The notes beneath the pieces are model-generated. The model saw only the letters and a list, made by a program, of their open reading frames with translations. It was not told the origin of the DNA and did not search any database. DNA of 64,000 bases from JARKPK01 sp964631235 (lineage in GTDB: Bacteria; Planctomycetota; Planctomycetia; Pirellulales; Thermoguttaceae), in NCBI GenBank assembly GCA_964631235.1, contig CAZVZX010000008.1, positions 86,073 through 150,072 of the forward strand, written 5' to 3'. The translations under genes were made by a program, and so were the position numbers. Position 1 is the first letter of the stretch; the number at the start of each line of letters is the position of its first letter. Positions 17,961 through 27,807 of the stretch are shown here, piece by piece.

Positions 17961-20582
17961 TCAGGCTCCGAGCTGTTTGCGAATTGCGCTGCGAGCGACA
18001 TCCAACGCCTCGCCCAGTTTCTCCGGCGTTTTGCCGCCTGCTTGCGCCATGTCGGGGCGCCCGCCGCCGCTGCCGCCCACCACTGCCGCCGCTGCCTTCA
18101 CCCAATCGACGGCATTGAGCTTCTTTGCGGTCAAGTCGTCGCTCAGTCCGGCAAGCAATGTTAGTTTCGTTCCCTCTTCATCGCGACACGCAAGCATGGC
18201 GGCCAGCGGCGACGCCTTTCGCCGCAGTTGATCGATCAATTGCCGCAATTCGGCCGGAGCCGTCGGCGGCAGTTCGGCGATCACGACATTTGTGTCGCCG
18301 ATTTTCTCTGCATTGGCCAGCAGCGATTCAACACTAACCGCCAGCGTCTTTCCGCCCGCCGCCGCCTGCTTTTTCCATTGGCGAATTTCTCTTTGCAGCG
18401 ACTCGATCCGATCGACGATATTATCAAGCGGCACACGGAGCAGCGCGGAAATATCGGCCAAAATCGATCGTTCGCGGATCGCCTGCTGCACGGCGGCCAG
18501 CCCCGTCAATGCGGTGATTCGGCGCGTTCCGGCGGCCACGCTTTCTTCGGAAACGATTTTGAAGTAGCCAACCTCTGCTGTGTTCTTCAGGTGCGTGCCG
18601 CCGCAGAGCTCCTTGCTATAATCGCCCATCGTCACCAGGCGAACCACGTCGGGGTACTTTTCGCCGAAAAGCATCATCGCACCGCTGCGGCGGGCATCCG
18701 CCAGGGGCACATTGACCCATGTAACCGCATCGCCGGAAAGAACGAGCGAATTAACTTTCTCTTCGATTCCCCTAAGCTGTTCCGGCAAGAGGGCGGCGTT
18801 GTGCGCGAAGTCGAACCGGAGCCAGTCGTCGTCCACTTTCGAGCCTTGTTGGACGGCGTGTTCGCCCAAGATTTTTCGCAGCGCGAAGTGGAGCAGGTGG
18901 GTAGCTGAATGCGCGCGGCGGATTCCCTGCCGCCGCTCGCGATCGACCTGGGCCGTGACGAGTTCGTCAAGCGTAATCTTTCCCGATCGTAAATGGCCTC
19001 GATGCAAGACCAGCTCGCCGTCGATCTGAGTATCGACTACTTCGAACCGCATGTCGCCGTCGATCAAGAAACCGGTATCGCCCACTTGGCCGCCTTTTTC
19101 GCCGTAGAAGGGCGTTTTGTCGAGTACGATCGAGACCAATTGATCTTGCCCGACTTCTTCCAATTGGTCGCAAAGGCGGTTGTTGGCGACGATGCCGACC
19201 ACCCGAGCCCCCTCCGCCTCGGTGGCATCGTAACCGACGAACTGCGTCGCATGAACGACGCGTTTGAGCGATTCGATCGGACCGGTTTTGAAGACATCAA
19301 CGACCTGGCCGGCGCCCGACTCTTTCGCGTGCCGCGCCATTTCGTCGTGGAAGCCGAGCCAATCGAAGGTCAGATTGTGTTCCGCGGCGATGCTCTCGAA
19401 CAATTCGGGCGGAAAACCGTAGGTCTGGTACATATCGGCCGCTTCCGCGCCCGAAATGACGCCGCGATGCTGGCGTTTCATTTCGGCGAACAGCGATTCG
19501 ATCCGGCTCAGGCCCAAATCGAGGTTGCCCAAGAAGTGCTCTTCTTCCGCTTTAATCATCTCTTGAACGCGAGCAACCGTCTCTTGTAGCTCGGGATAGG
19601 GTGTTTTCATCAGTTCGGCGATCAGCGGGACCAACTGGAAAAGCCCCGGGCGACGCACGCCCATCTGATGCCCATCGAGCACCGCGCGGCGCAACAACCG
19701 ACGGATGACGTACCCTTGTTTTTTCGGGCCGGGACGAACGTCTTCATGGATGGCGAACGCGCACGCGCGAATGTGATCGGCAATACGGCGCAAGCGACGA
19801 CCATTCTCGTCGCCCGGGTTGTAACGCAGGCCGCACACCTCGCCGGCCGCTTCGACCAGCGGCCGAAGGATGTCGATGTGGAAATTGGAATCGACTCCCT
19901 GAAGCGCGGCTGCCGTCCGCTCTAAACCCATGCCGGTGTCGATATTCTTGCTCGGCAACGGGCGAAGATTGTTCGGCGGCGCGCCGACTCGATTGAACTG
20001 GGTGAACACCAAGTTCCAGATTTCCACGGATCCGTAGTCGGTGTGGTAGTAGATCTCGCTGCACGGGCCGCAGACGCCATCGGGCCCTTGCGAAGGTGCG
20101 CCGGCCGGCCAAAAGTTCTCGTCTTCGCCCAATCGCTGAATTCGTTCCGGCGGGAGCTTAATATCGCGTTGCCAAATGTCGGCCGCTTCGTCATCGTCGA
20201 GGTACACGGTGGCCGAAAGACGCTGAGGATCGAGCCCGAGCCACTTCTTGCTTGTGAGAAACTCCCAAGCCCAATTGATTGCTTCGCGCTTGAAATAATC
20301 GCCGAAACTGAAATTGCCCAACATTTCGAAGAACGTGTGATGATAGGCGGTTCGGCCCACGTTCTCGATATCGCCGGTGCGCAAGCATTTTTGGCACGTG
20401 GTCGCCCGGGTGAACTCCAGCTTGCACCGACCGAGAAAATGGTCTTTGAACTGGTTCATTCCGGCGGGCGTAAAGAGGACCGATGGATCCCAGCGAGGCA
20501 CCAGAACGTCACTAGGGCGCCGCACGCATCCTTTCGATTCGAAGAACGCCAGGTACTTTTCTCGCAGTTCGTCCGTCTTCAT
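17961..20582 (-). CDS. alaS: alanyl-tRNA synthetase
   Basis: An 873-residue class II synthetase that charges tRNA-Ala and edits mischarged Ser/Gly. Start MKTDELREKYLAFFESKGC is the standard AlaRS N terminus; upstream in-frame sequence is not protein-like. The synthetase core has LFTPAGMNQFKD, the DDEA block and the GMGLER motif. The editing domain carries HSATH near residue 560 and CGGTH near 665, its zinc-site residues. The C-terminal domain ends with a GGSGGGRPDMAQAGG DHHA1 motif. Length matches E. coli AlaRS (876). Monocistronic in this window. Confidence 0.97.
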   Translation of the reverse strand: MKTDELREKYLAFFESKGCVRRPSDVLVPRWDPSVLFTPAGMNQFKDHFLGRCKLEFTRATTCQKCLRTGDIENVGRTAYHHTFFEMLGNFSFGDYFKREAINWAWEFLTSKKWLGLDPQRLSATVYLDDDEAADIWQRDIKLPPERIQRLGEDENFWPAGAPSQGPDGVCGPCSEIYYHTDYGSVEIWNLVFTQFNRVGAPPNNLRPLPSKNIDTGMGLERTAAALQGVDSNFHIDILRPLVEAAGEVCGLRYNPGDENGRRLRRIADHIRACAFAIHEDVRPGPKKQGYVIRRLLRRAVLDGHQMGVRRPGLFQLVPLIAELMKTPYPELQETVARVQEMIKAEEEHFLGNLDLGLSRIESLFAEMKRQHRGVISGAEAADMYQTYGFPPELFESIAAEHNLTFDWLGFHDEMARHAKESGAGQVVDVFKTGPIESLKRVVHATQFVGYDATEAEGARVVGIVANNRLCDQLEEVGQDQLVSIVLDKTPFYGEKGGQVGDTGFLIDGDMRFEVVDTQIDGELVLHRGHLRSGKITLDELVTAQVDRERRQGIRRAHSATHLLHFALRKILGEHAVQQGSKVDDDWLRFDFAHNAALLPEQLRGIEEKVNSLVLSGDAVTWVNVPLADARRSGAMMLFGEKYPDVVRLVTMGDYSKELCGGTHLKNTAEVGYFKIVSEESVAAGTRRITALTGLAAVQQAIRERSILADISALLRVPLDNIVDRIESLQREIRQWKKQAAAGGKTLAVSVESLLANAEKIGDTNVVIAELPPTAPAELRQLIDQLRRKASPLAAMLACRDEEGTKLTLLAGLSDDLTAKKLNAVDWVKAAAAVVGGSGGGRPDMAQAGGKTPEKLGEALDVARSAIRKQLGA

Positions 20583-20841
20583 CGGGGCACGATCCGTTGC
20601 GTATGTTGTTCGTGGCAAAGACTTTAGCGGCAAAGGCCGACCGCAAAGGCATCGGCTCAATTCCGTTGTGTCGAAACGTCGCCTTTGACCGCTGACGCGA
20701 TTGTCGCGGTGTGGGCCGCATTGGCCGGCTGCAACCGCCGATAGACCGCTAATGAGCGGTAAGGCCCTATAGAATAACGCTTTTATCGAGTTCCGAAAAG
20801 GCGGGCGGCTTGTGCTGAGAGCAGCCCGATGTCCCAAATAG

Positions 20842-20931
20842 CTCCACAAGATTACGGAAGCGGCCGCAGTCGCTACGATTCGGCTGATTGCGGGCGGTGC
20901 TGAAACCGGGGCTTTCTTGGTCGACCGCGGT
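20842..20931 (-). repeat. R1 dispersed palindromic repeat, divergent copy 2
   Basis: On the plus strand it reads CTCCACAAGATTACGGAAGC, then GGCCGCAGTCGC, and ends GACCGCGGT. This matches the reverse form of R1, with a degenerate middle. It lies in the 685-base gap upstream of alaS and the pseudouridine synthase, which are divergent. The rest of that gap holds nothing recognised. Confidence 0.5.
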
Positions 20932-21267
20932 ATGTTGTCCGTCAAGCGATCTTCATTTGGGCCGGTTTCCACTCGGGGGTGGCAACCATTCCCGCTGGCG
21001 CGACGACGAGATCGCCCCAACCCGCGGCCGATCTTTGGCACGCGTTGGCGCGCGGATGTTATGCCGACGAACAGCAGGCGAGTGACGGCCTGCGCGTAGT
21101 CGAACCACTTCCGACGCTTCTCTAAAGGCGATATGATGGTCGGCTGTCGGTGCCCGAATCGGCGCCCGCGACAACGCTGCGGGAACTGACCATTTCCGAA
21201 CGACTTGAAGACGCCACAGGCCGGGTCGCGTTGATCAAGTTCATTGTTTTATTGCTGCGGAGCGACC

Positions 21268-22275
21268 ATGAAGCGAACATCGGGCGGAAGAAAGAAAGAT
21301 CGGGCGGATCGAGGCCCTACCTCGGGCCGGATCGATCGTTCGATCCGTCGCCGTGGGATGGGCCGTAGCGATCGCGACGTTTCGCCCGGAAGGGGGGGCG
21401 GAACTGACTCGCGGAACCGAACGGAAAAACCCGGGGTGGTGAACTTTCGAGGCGGCCCACATTCCGGCGACCGACAAATCGAGAAGTCTGGGCGCCGCCA
21501 GCCGAAACCTGTATTGCCGAAGCCGTTGCCTGCGTTGGAGGAGCAAGCGGCCGGAACGCGACTTCAGAAGGTTCTGGCGGCTGCCGGTTTCGGTAGTCGG
21601 CGGCAGTGCGAAGAACTGATCGTTACCGGGCGGGTCGAAGTGGACGGCCGGCCTGTCACGCAGCTCGGCACGCGCGTCGATCCGCAGCGAAATCGCATCA
21701 CGGTGGACGGTGACCTGCTGAAGCCGGTTCGCCTGCTCTACTATGCGGTCAATAAGCCGGCCGGTGTGGTATGCACGAATCGTGATCCGTCGGGACGGCC
21801 TCGGGTGGTTGACTTGGCGCCGGCGGGCGACGCTCGGCTGTTTTGCGTGGGCCGCCTGGACCTCAACAGCGAAGGGCTGATTCTGTTGACGAACGACGGT
21901 GAGCTGACTCAACGGCTTACCCATCCGCGGTACGAGGTGCCGAAGACTTATCGTGTGTTGGTCGCGGGTCGGCCTTCCCCCGACGTGCTGGCACGATTGA
22001 AGCGAGGGATCCATTTGGCCGAGGGAATGGCGCGCGTCGAACAGGTTTATGTGCGATCGCACCAGAAAGAAAGTACGGTGCTTGAACTGGTGCTCCGCGA
22101 GGGAAAGAACCGTGAGGTCCGCCGAGTTCTGGCCCGAGTTGGTCACAAAGTGATGCGTTTGACCCGTTTGGCGGTCGGACCGATTCGCCTCGGCTCGCTT
22201 GCTTTAGGGGCTGCCCGACCGCTAACCCGCAGCGAAGTCGAGCAGCTCCGTCGGGCGGCGGGCCTCCGTTCGTAA
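21268..22275 (+). CDS. RsuA/RluB-family pseudouridine synthase
   Basis: A 335-residue rRNA-modifying enzyme. Residues 1-90 are basic and disordered (MKRTSGGRKKDRADRG). An S4 RNA-binding domain follows (LQKVLAAAGFGSRRQCEELI), then the synthase domain with NKPAGVVCTN, the catalytic GRLDLNSEGLILLTNDG block holding the essential Asp of GRLD, and KTYRVLV. C-terminal KNREVRRVLARVGHKVMRLTR is typical of the RluB/RsuA branch. The ATG at 21268 has GGAG upstream and is preferred over a start eight codons earlier. RluB-type (23S rRNA) is the likelier role, but the target base cannot be decided. Confidence 0.9.
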   Translation: MKRTSGGRKKDRADRGPTSGRIDRSIRRRGMGRSDRDVSPGRGGGTDSRNRTEKPGVVNFRGGPHSGDRQIEKSGRRQPKPVLPKPLPALEEQAAGTRLQKVLAAAGFGSRRQCEELIVTGRVEVDGRPVTQLGTRVDPQRNRITVDGDLLKPVRLLYYAVNKPAGVVCTNRDPSGRPRVVDLAPAGDARLFCVGRLDLNSEGLILLTNDGELTQRLTHPRYEVPKTYRVLVAGRPSPDVLARLKRGIHLAEGMARVEQVYVRSHQKESTVLELVLREGKNREVRRVLARVGHKVMRLTRLAVGPIRLGSLALGAARPLTRSEVEQLRRAAGLRS

Positions 22276-22390
22276 CCGTTGTCGCGGGTGGAGCCGGTGT
22301 TGCTGCTTCCGTTGCGCCTCCAGGGGATGAAAGATCACGATGGGCTTCGTCGAGCCCAAGGCCCAACATCCAAAACAAAGCCGCTAAAAA

Positions 22391-22426
22391 AACGGCTCAA
22401 ACGGGGATTGCGCAATGGTGTGGAAC
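22391..22426 (+). repeat. R1 repeat, internally deleted copy
   Basis: ACGGCTCAAACGGGGATTGC followed by GCAATGGTGTGGAAC: the left arm and right end of R1 with the middle missing. It sits ten bases from a full copy in opposite orientation. Confidence 0.5.
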
Positions 22427-22435
22427 ATATAAATA

Positions 22436-22525
22436 GTCCCACGCAATTAAGGAAGCGGCCGCCAGCGCAGCGAAGCGGCCAATTGCGTAGGGATGCGGCT
22501 TGAGCCGCTTTCTGTTTACCGCGGT
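22436..22525 (-). repeat. R1 dispersed palindromic repeat, copy 3
   Basis: Reverse-orientation copy: GTCCCACGCAATTAAGGAAG at the left, GGCTTGAGCCGCTTTCTG and TTTACCGCGGT at the right. Lies in the gap between the pseudouridine synthase and the PyrK-like gene. Confidence 0.75.
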
Positions 22526-22665
22526 TTTATTTCGAGAATCGAAAAGTCGAGCAAGGGAGATGCGTTTTGGGGCGGATTCAACTCCGTCCAATGCTGTTGT
22601 TCGTTTCTCGGTGGGCATAGCTCGCACGATTCTCTGCTGCATTCCGCGGCCCGGAGAGAACATCG

Positions 22666-23541
22666 ATGCCGATGGAACATACTACTTGCTATGCCGACAG
22701 GGCATGGCATGGCGCGGTCGAGGTGGTCGAGCACCTGCGGCTGGCGCGCGACACCTATCGACTGCGCATCGCTTGTCCGCCGATCGCGCAGCGGATCGTG
22801 CCGGGGCAGTTCGTCATGCTGCGTTTGGCCGGCTGTAACGACCCCTTATTGGGTCGGCCGCTGGCTCTTTACGACGTAGCCTGCGACGGCGCGGGCCGGC
22901 CGCAGATGGTCGATGTCGTTTATGCCGTGGTCGGCAAGTTCACGCGCGCGTTGGCCGAGCTCGGCGCGCAGGCGAGACTCGAAGCCTGGGGACCGTTGGG
23001 CAACGGTTTCGCCGCAGAACAGACCGAACATCTGCTGATGGTTGCCGGCGGGATCGGACAGACACCCTTCATGGCCTTGGCCCGAGAGGCCCTCGGCCTG
23101 ATGCAGTTCGGCGAACCGCCGCGGCCTGCATTTCGAGCGTCGAAGACTACTCTGTGCTACGGCGTGCGAACGGCTGAGTACCTGGCCGGCGTTGAAGACT
23201 TCCGCCGCCTCGGAGTCGATGTTCGCATCAGCACGGATGATGGTTCTCAAGGGCAACGAGGACTGGTAACCGACCTGATCGCTCCGGCCGTTGCCGATGG
23301 TCCGCGGCCTTGCCTGATGGCCTGTTGCGGCCCGGAAAAGATGATGGCCGCTGCTGCGGCCGAGGCGCGGCGATTGCAGGTTCCGTGCCGGCTTTCGCTC
23401 GAGTCGCCCATGGCCTGCGGCATCGGAATCTGTTTTAGTTGCGTTGCCAAGATTCGCGATGCATCGGGCCAATGGGACTATCGTCGAACCTGTGTCGACG
23501 GTCCGGTCTTCGATGCCGACGATGTCGAGTTGGAATCGTAG
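22666..23541 (+). CDS. PyrK-like flavin/2Fe-2S electron transfer subunit
   Basis: A 291-residue member of the ferredoxin-reductase superfamily resembling the electron-transfer subunit of dihydroorotate dehydrogenase B. An FAD domain (RIVPGQFVMLRL; DPLLGRPLALYD) is followed by an NAD domain (VAGGIGQTPFMALARE) and a C-terminal cysteine cluster ACGIGICFSCVAKI followed by RRTC, giving the Cys-x4-Cys-x2-Cys ... Cys ligands of a 2Fe-2S centre. A GGAGAG ribosome site precedes the ATG. No pyrD gene is adjacent, so the partner is unknown and it could serve another oxidoreductase. Confidence 0.85.
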   Translation: MPMEHTTCYADRAWHGAVEVVEHLRLARDTYRLRIACPPIAQRIVPGQFVMLRLAGCNDPLLGRPLALYDVACDGAGRPQMVDVVYAVVGKFTRALAELGAQARLEAWGPLGNGFAAEQTEHLLMVAGGIGQTPFMALAREALGLMQFGEPPRPAFRASKTTLCYGVRTAEYLAGVEDFRRLGVDVRISTDDGSQGQRGLVTDLIAPAVADGPRPCLMACCGPEKMMAAAAAEARRLQVPCRLSLESPMACGIGICFSCVAKIRDASGQWDYRRTCVDGPVFDADDVELES

Positions 23542-23574
23542 CGGCTGGTCCGACAATGTCCGTCTTCAGCCGCT
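23540..23574 (+). terminator. weak hairpin after the PyrK-like gene
   Basis: AGCGGCTG and CAGCCGCT form an eight-pair stem with a 19-base loop, followed by TTGAGTT. It overlaps the stop codon. The loop is long and the T-run poor, so it is only a candidate. Confidence 0.3.
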
Positions 23575-23734
23575 TTGAGTTCTACACGGAGCCGTTGCCG
23601 GCGCGAGCGATTCGATTGCGCGGCTTTGTTCAATGACGAGGCTTTGTTCTCAAGAATCTATTGCGGTTGGGATCGTTGTGTTGAATCGCTCCTTGGGTTA
23701 GGGCGGCGCCCGACGTTTTTTCGACAGAATCAAA

Positions 23735-24781
23735 ATGGCGCGAATCCTCTGCATCGAAACAACCTGCGACGAAACGGCGGCTGCCGTCGTCGGCGACGGT
23801 CCGACCGTTCTCGGGGAAGTCGTTGCTTCGCAAGACGCATTGCATCAACGGTTCGGCGGCGTTGTGCCCGAGATCGCCTCGCGCGCCCATTTGGAACGCA
23901 TTCTTCCGGTGATCGACGAGGCGCTGCACCGCGCGCAACTGCGCCTCGACGAGATCGACGCCGTGGCCGTGGCGAATACGCCCGGATTGGCCGGTTCGTT
24001 GCTAGTAGGCTTGGTTGCCGCCAAAACGCTCTGTGTGGCCTGCGGAAAACCGTTAATCGCCATCAATCATCTTCAGGCCCACATCTACGCGTGTCGAATT
24101 GCCGCCGGACGCGAGGTTTTTCCTTGCATCGGACTGATCGTCAGCGGCGGACACACCAGCTTGTACCGTTGCCGAAACGCGCTGGAGTTCGAACTTCTTG
24201 GGGGCACGATTGATGATGCCGCGGGAGAGGCGTTCGACAAGGTCGCTCAGATGCTCGGCCTGCCGTTTCCCGGCGGACCATCGATTCAGAAAGCGGCCGC
24301 GGGGGGCAACCCGCGAGCGTTTTCGTTTCCTCGCGCACTGATCGACGATGCCCGGCTCGATTTCAGTTTCAGCGGACTGAAGACCGCCGTGCGCTACCAA
24401 TTGGTCGGCCCGGGCAAGCCCGATTTTTCCAAACTCGACCTGTCGCCGCAATTCGTCGCCGATGTCGCTGCTAGCTTCCAAGAGGCCGTGGTCGATTGCC
24501 TTGTGGCCAAAGCGATGCAGGCATTGCGGGCTTCGGGCTTGTCAACCCTATGCGTTGGCGGCGGCGTGGCCGCCAACGCCCGCTTCCGCGAGCGGATTCA
24601 GGCCGAAGCCCAACAGAGCGGTTTCGACTTGGTGATTGCTCCATTGAAACTTTGCACCGACAATGCCGTAATGGGCGCCATCGCTTTGGAACGCTTTCGG
24701 GCCGGACTGGTGGAACCGCTTGATCTCGACGTCTATCCTGGGTTGGTCCGACCCAATACTGCCGTCGAGCGATCCAAATAG
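23735..24781 (+). CDS. tsaD: tRNA N6-adenosine threonylcarbamoyltransferase
   Basis: A 348-residue TsaD/Kae1/Gcp protein that transfers threonylcarbamoyl to A37 of ANN-decoding tRNAs, acting with TsaB, TsaE and TsaC (none is nearby). It has the start MARILCIETTCDETAAAVV, the metal-binding NHLQAHIYACR, the glycine-rich LIVSGGHTSLYRC, GEAFDKVAQMLGLPFPGGPS, and CVGGGVAANARFRE plus the CTDNAVMGA metal site. Length and order are standard. Single gene. Confidence 0.96.
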   Translation: MARILCIETTCDETAAAVVGDGPTVLGEVVASQDALHQRFGGVVPEIASRAHLERILPVIDEALHRAQLRLDEIDAVAVANTPGLAGSLLVGLVAAKTLCVACGKPLIAINHLQAHIYACRIAAGREVFPCIGLIVSGGHTSLYRCRNALEFELLGGTIDDAAGEAFDKVAQMLGLPFPGGPSIQKAAAGGNPRAFSFPRALIDDARLDFSFSGLKTAVRYQLVGPGKPDFSKLDLSPQFVADVAASFQEAVVDCLVAKAMQALRASGLSTLCVGGGVAANARFRERIQAEAQQSGFDLVIAPLKLCTDNAVMGAIALERFRAGLVEPLDLDVYPGLVRPNTAVERSK

Positions 24782-24988
24782 CATAGTCCGTTTTCCGTTC
24801 GCCGGCCGTGCGGCGATACCCTCTTTGGGAGAGCCGCTGGCGTTGCTGCCGAAAGGGGGCTCTTCTGCGAGGTAATTCGGCGGTCGGCGCTTGTGCCGGC
24901 GACAACGAAAGAAGAATCGTCGTGCGGTCTCGCCGTCGGCCGCAGTGCGAGCTGACCGCGCGCGAAAGAACCGATTTCATCGACGGGC

Positions 24989-25885
24989 TCATTCCGGGCG
25001 GTGAATCAACGTCCCGTTTGCGAAGCAGCGGACTCCCGCCGGCGGGACAGAGAGACAGAGCCGTCCCCAACGATCGATCCCCTCGCATCGCCCGGTACAT
25101 TCCTCTCGGCCGTTGCGCAGGGTCAACGTCCATCCTCGCTGCAAACAGGCATCATCGGCGGCCGCCGCTACGGCATGGGCGTTCTCTTTCAACTGGGCCA
25201 GCCATCGGCACAATGCCCGGCAGAGAGCGATCGCCAGGGCAATTCGATCGACCGGCTCCGAGCGCAGGTCTGCCAAACTGACGAGCCGGCTGCGAATCTC
25301 GTCAGGTGCGGCGGATGCCGCGTTGTTGACATTGATTCCCACGCCGATAACATGCCGGCCGTTGGGTAACACCTCGGTTAGCACGCCCGACACCTTTCGA
25401 CCGACCGCAAAAACGTCGTTGGGCCAATGCAGTCCGATTTCGACGTCAACCCACGGACGCACCGCGTCGATGACCGCCAACGCCGCTGCTAACGCAACTA
25501 GGCCGGAACGTTGCCCAGGCCAGGCGTCGGCAGGGGCTATGTCGCATCGATCGCTTGCCGCCGGCTGATCGAGCCGGTTGAGTGCGGCCGTGTCGTCCGC
25601 GTCGGCTGTTGCCGGGAATCGGCTCATGCAGTCGCGGCCCTCGATCAAGAAGCTGACGGTCAGTGCCCCAGCGGACGACCACCACTGATTGGAACCGCGC
25701 CCGCGTCCGGCCGTTTGGCGTTCGGCCCAAATGAGCTGCGGAAGCGTTGCGGGCTCTGCATCCGCCAAGACGGCCGCCCGATCGTTCGTCGAGGGAAGTT
25801 CTTCCCAGAATTCGCACGTTCTGATGAACGTTTGCGAACAGATCACCGCTGCCAAATGATCACCGTTCAGAGTGTTCTCAACCAT
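24989..25885 (-). CDS. birA: biotin--[acetyl-CoA-carboxylase] ligase, catalytic form without HTH
   Basis: A 298-residue biotin protein ligase. The ATG at 25885 begins just before EFWEELPSTNDRA, the usual start of the catalytic domain; the in-frame sequence further upstream overlaps the neighbouring gene and is not protein-like. The nucleotide/biotin loop TAGRGRGSNQWWSSAGALTV is clear, followed by VEIGLHWPNDVFAVGRKVSGVL with the catalytic Lys and GVGINVNN. A small C-terminal beta domain (RGWTLTLRNGREECTGRCEG) ends the chain. It lacks the N-terminal winged helix of E. coli BirA, so it should biotinylate AccB but not repress biotin genes. It starts 110 bases after the stop of the beta-helix gene. 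Confidence 0.9.
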   Translation of the reverse strand: MVENTLNGDHLAAVICSQTFIRTCEFWEELPSTNDRAAVLADAEPATLPQLIWAERQTAGRGRGSNQWWSSAGALTVSFLIEGRDCMSRFPATADADDTAALNRLDQPAASDRCDIAPADAWPGQRSGLVALAAALAVIDAVRPWVDVEIGLHWPNDVFAVGRKVSGVLTEVLPNGRHVIGVGINVNNAASAAPDEIRSRLVSLADLRSEPVDRIALAIALCRALCRWLAQLKENAHAVAAAADDACLQRGWTLTLRNGREECTGRCEGIDRWGRLCLSVPPAGVRCFANGTLIHRPE

Positions 25886-25995
25886 GGCCGCGTCTGTTGT
25901 CTCCAACCCGGTGTGCCTTGCGGGCCGCCCATCTCGCAGCCTTCGTGCGATGGGGCACGAATCATCTGTCAGCGATGCCTCGAATGCGAAGCGAA

Positions 25996-27378
25996 CTACT
26001 GCCCCATCGCACCGAGCAGAATGGAGGAACCGGCGGGCCGCTCCTCGCGCTGCGCCGGATGCCGATACCGCCAGTTCAGAATTTTCTCCGGTGAATCCGT
26101 TTTCTCTGAAGCGGCAGGCAACTTCAGCAAGTCGAGGCTGCCGCGAAAAACGGCAACTCGAGCGGCCTCGGGCGTCAGGCGGTAGTCGAAACGATCGGGC
26201 GAAATGAACCAATTCGCCGGCGGCGAGGTCAACCGCTGCGCTTCGACATCGATCGACGCTCCCACCGCGGAAAAACTGCCGCTTAAGAGGTTGTAGTCGC
26301 CGCTCACCTGCGCGATCTTGGCACCCGCGCGGGCCGTCGCCAGCACCTGACCGGCCTGCCTCGCTGTGGGATCAACCACCAAGTTGCCGACCAATCTCGC
26401 CGATGTCTTCGCCGACGACAATTCAACGACCGGCGCAACAAACGGCGTAACCACGGTATTGAAATACAGGTATAACGTCCCATCGTGCTCGCGGCCGCCG
26501 TCTTGGCCGAAATGAATCACCGCGCGATTGCCTGCGCACTTCGGGGCTTTGACGATCACATTCGCCACAAGTACGGTGTGGCTGTTCGGCTGAGAGGTTT
26601 CTGCCGCATCGACCAAGTCGAACTCGCGGTTAGCCGAATGGTAGATGAAGCAGTATTCGATCCGGTTGTAATGAGCACGGCTCTTATAGTTGTGTCCGGT
26701 TGTGCTGCCGTGGATATGGCAGAACCGGACAACCGCACTGGTTCCGCCGAGATAGAGATTATGGTTCTTGCCCGGATCAGCGGTTGTACCGTTGCGGAAT
26801 ATCTCGCAATACTCGATCAGTTGATTGCGCCCGCGTTCCAGCGATCCGTCGCCGTTCGACATGATTCCCATGTCGTTGTCGTGAATCGAGCAGTTGCGAA
26901 TGACGACATTGTTCGCCTGATTGATCCGCACGCCGGCGCCGTTGTGGCTTTCATTCTTCGCGCCGAAGAGCTCGAAGTTCTCCAGAACGCAATCGTCCGT
27001 TCCGGGATTGAACTGGAAGATGGCCCGGGGCGTGCTGCCGCGGCCGCTATAATCGAAGCCTTTGCCGTCGATCGCCACGCGCTGCCCGGGCTGGGCCGGA
27101 ATTCCGCGGATGGTGAGCCGTTTTTGCCGCACGAATACGGCGGTTCGTTCGTACGGGCGGCCGCCTTCGCGCGGAAAAACACGGATCACGTCGCCCTCGG
27201 CCGCGCGCGCCACGGCGTCTTCGATTCGGGTGAATTGTTTGCCGGGCCCGACATCCCATTGCTCGGCCTGCGCCGCAGCATGGGTCAACGCAACCGCGAC
27301 TGCCAGGGCCGACCATCGCTGCACGTTCGCATGCCGCAGCCCGAACCGCCACCGCACAACGCTTGCTGACGCCTGCAT
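25996..27378 (-). CDS. secreted parallel beta-helix repeat protein
   Basis: A 460-residue protein. The ATG at 27378 follows GAGGG and opens a signal-peptide-like segment (WSALAVAVALTHAAAQA). The body is a right-handed beta helix of the pectate-lyase/NosD sort: FTRIEDAVARAAEGDVIRVF, a run of Asn ladders such as NNVVIRNCSIHDNDMGIMSN and NQLIEYCEIFRNG, then SAVVRFCHIHGS and YNRIEYCFIYHS. No certain catalytic residue can be named; families with this fold include polysaccharide lyases and hydrolases. A disordered tail ends it. Role in glycan binding or cleavage is an inference. Confidence 0.8.
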   Translation of the reverse strand: MQASASVVRWRFGLRHANVQRWSALAVAVALTHAAAQAEQWDVGPGKQFTRIEDAVARAAEGDVIRVFPREGGRPYERTAVFVRQKRLTIRGIPAQPGQRVAIDGKGFDYSGRGSTPRAIFQFNPGTDDCVLENFELFGAKNESHNGAGVRINQANNVVIRNCSIHDNDMGIMSNGDGSLERGRNQLIEYCEIFRNGTTADPGKNHNLYLGGTSAVVRFCHIHGSTTGHNYKSRAHYNRIEYCFIYHSANREFDLVDAAETSQPNSHTVLVANVIVKAPKCAGNRAVIHFGQDGGREHDGTLYLYFNTVVTPFVAPVVELSSAKTSARLVGNLVVDPTARQAGQVLATARAGAKIAQVSGDYNLLSGSFSAVGASIDVEAQRLTSPPANWFISPDRFDYRLTPEAARVAVFRGSLDLLKLPAASEKTDSPEKILNWRYRHPAQREERPAGSSILLGAMGQ

Positions 27379-27626
27379 GACAATACCCTCTCGAAGGCCG
27401 GCGCACCCCGAAACGCAAGTGACAGACGCTCTGTATCGAGCCGTGCTGTTCCGCGCCCCTTGCCGATCGGGCAAACCGGAAATCGGCGCGAACAAACGGC
27501 TGTTAGCCACGATTGTGATCGTCGTTGGTGGGCGAGGCAAGAGCGGACGTGCGGAATCGAGCCAGTGACTTATACCCGGGCGGGAATCGCGACGAACAGA
27601 GGGAAGCCCGCGACGCGATTAGGAAA

Positions 27627-27717
27627 GTCCCGCACAATTGCGGAGGCGGCCGCCGGTGCAGCGAAGCGGCGCTGTTGCGTGCAGCCCCCGTTTGAACCGC
27701 TTTCCATTGTTCGCGGT
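27627..27717 (-). repeat. R1 dispersed palindromic repeat, copy 4
   Basis: GTCCCGCACAATTGCGGAGG at the left; CCCCGTTTGAACCGCTTTCC and TGTTCGCGGT at the right. Reverse orientation. In the 429-base gap between yacG and the beta-helix gene; nothing else seen in that gap. Confidence 0.75.
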
Positions 27718-27807
27718 GCTCTCGATAAGCAGGCGTTCGGCAGGGGTGAGACAAAGCGGCTTTAAGAACAGGAAAATCGCCCGACATTGCTCGGGTGCTG
27801 CGACGGT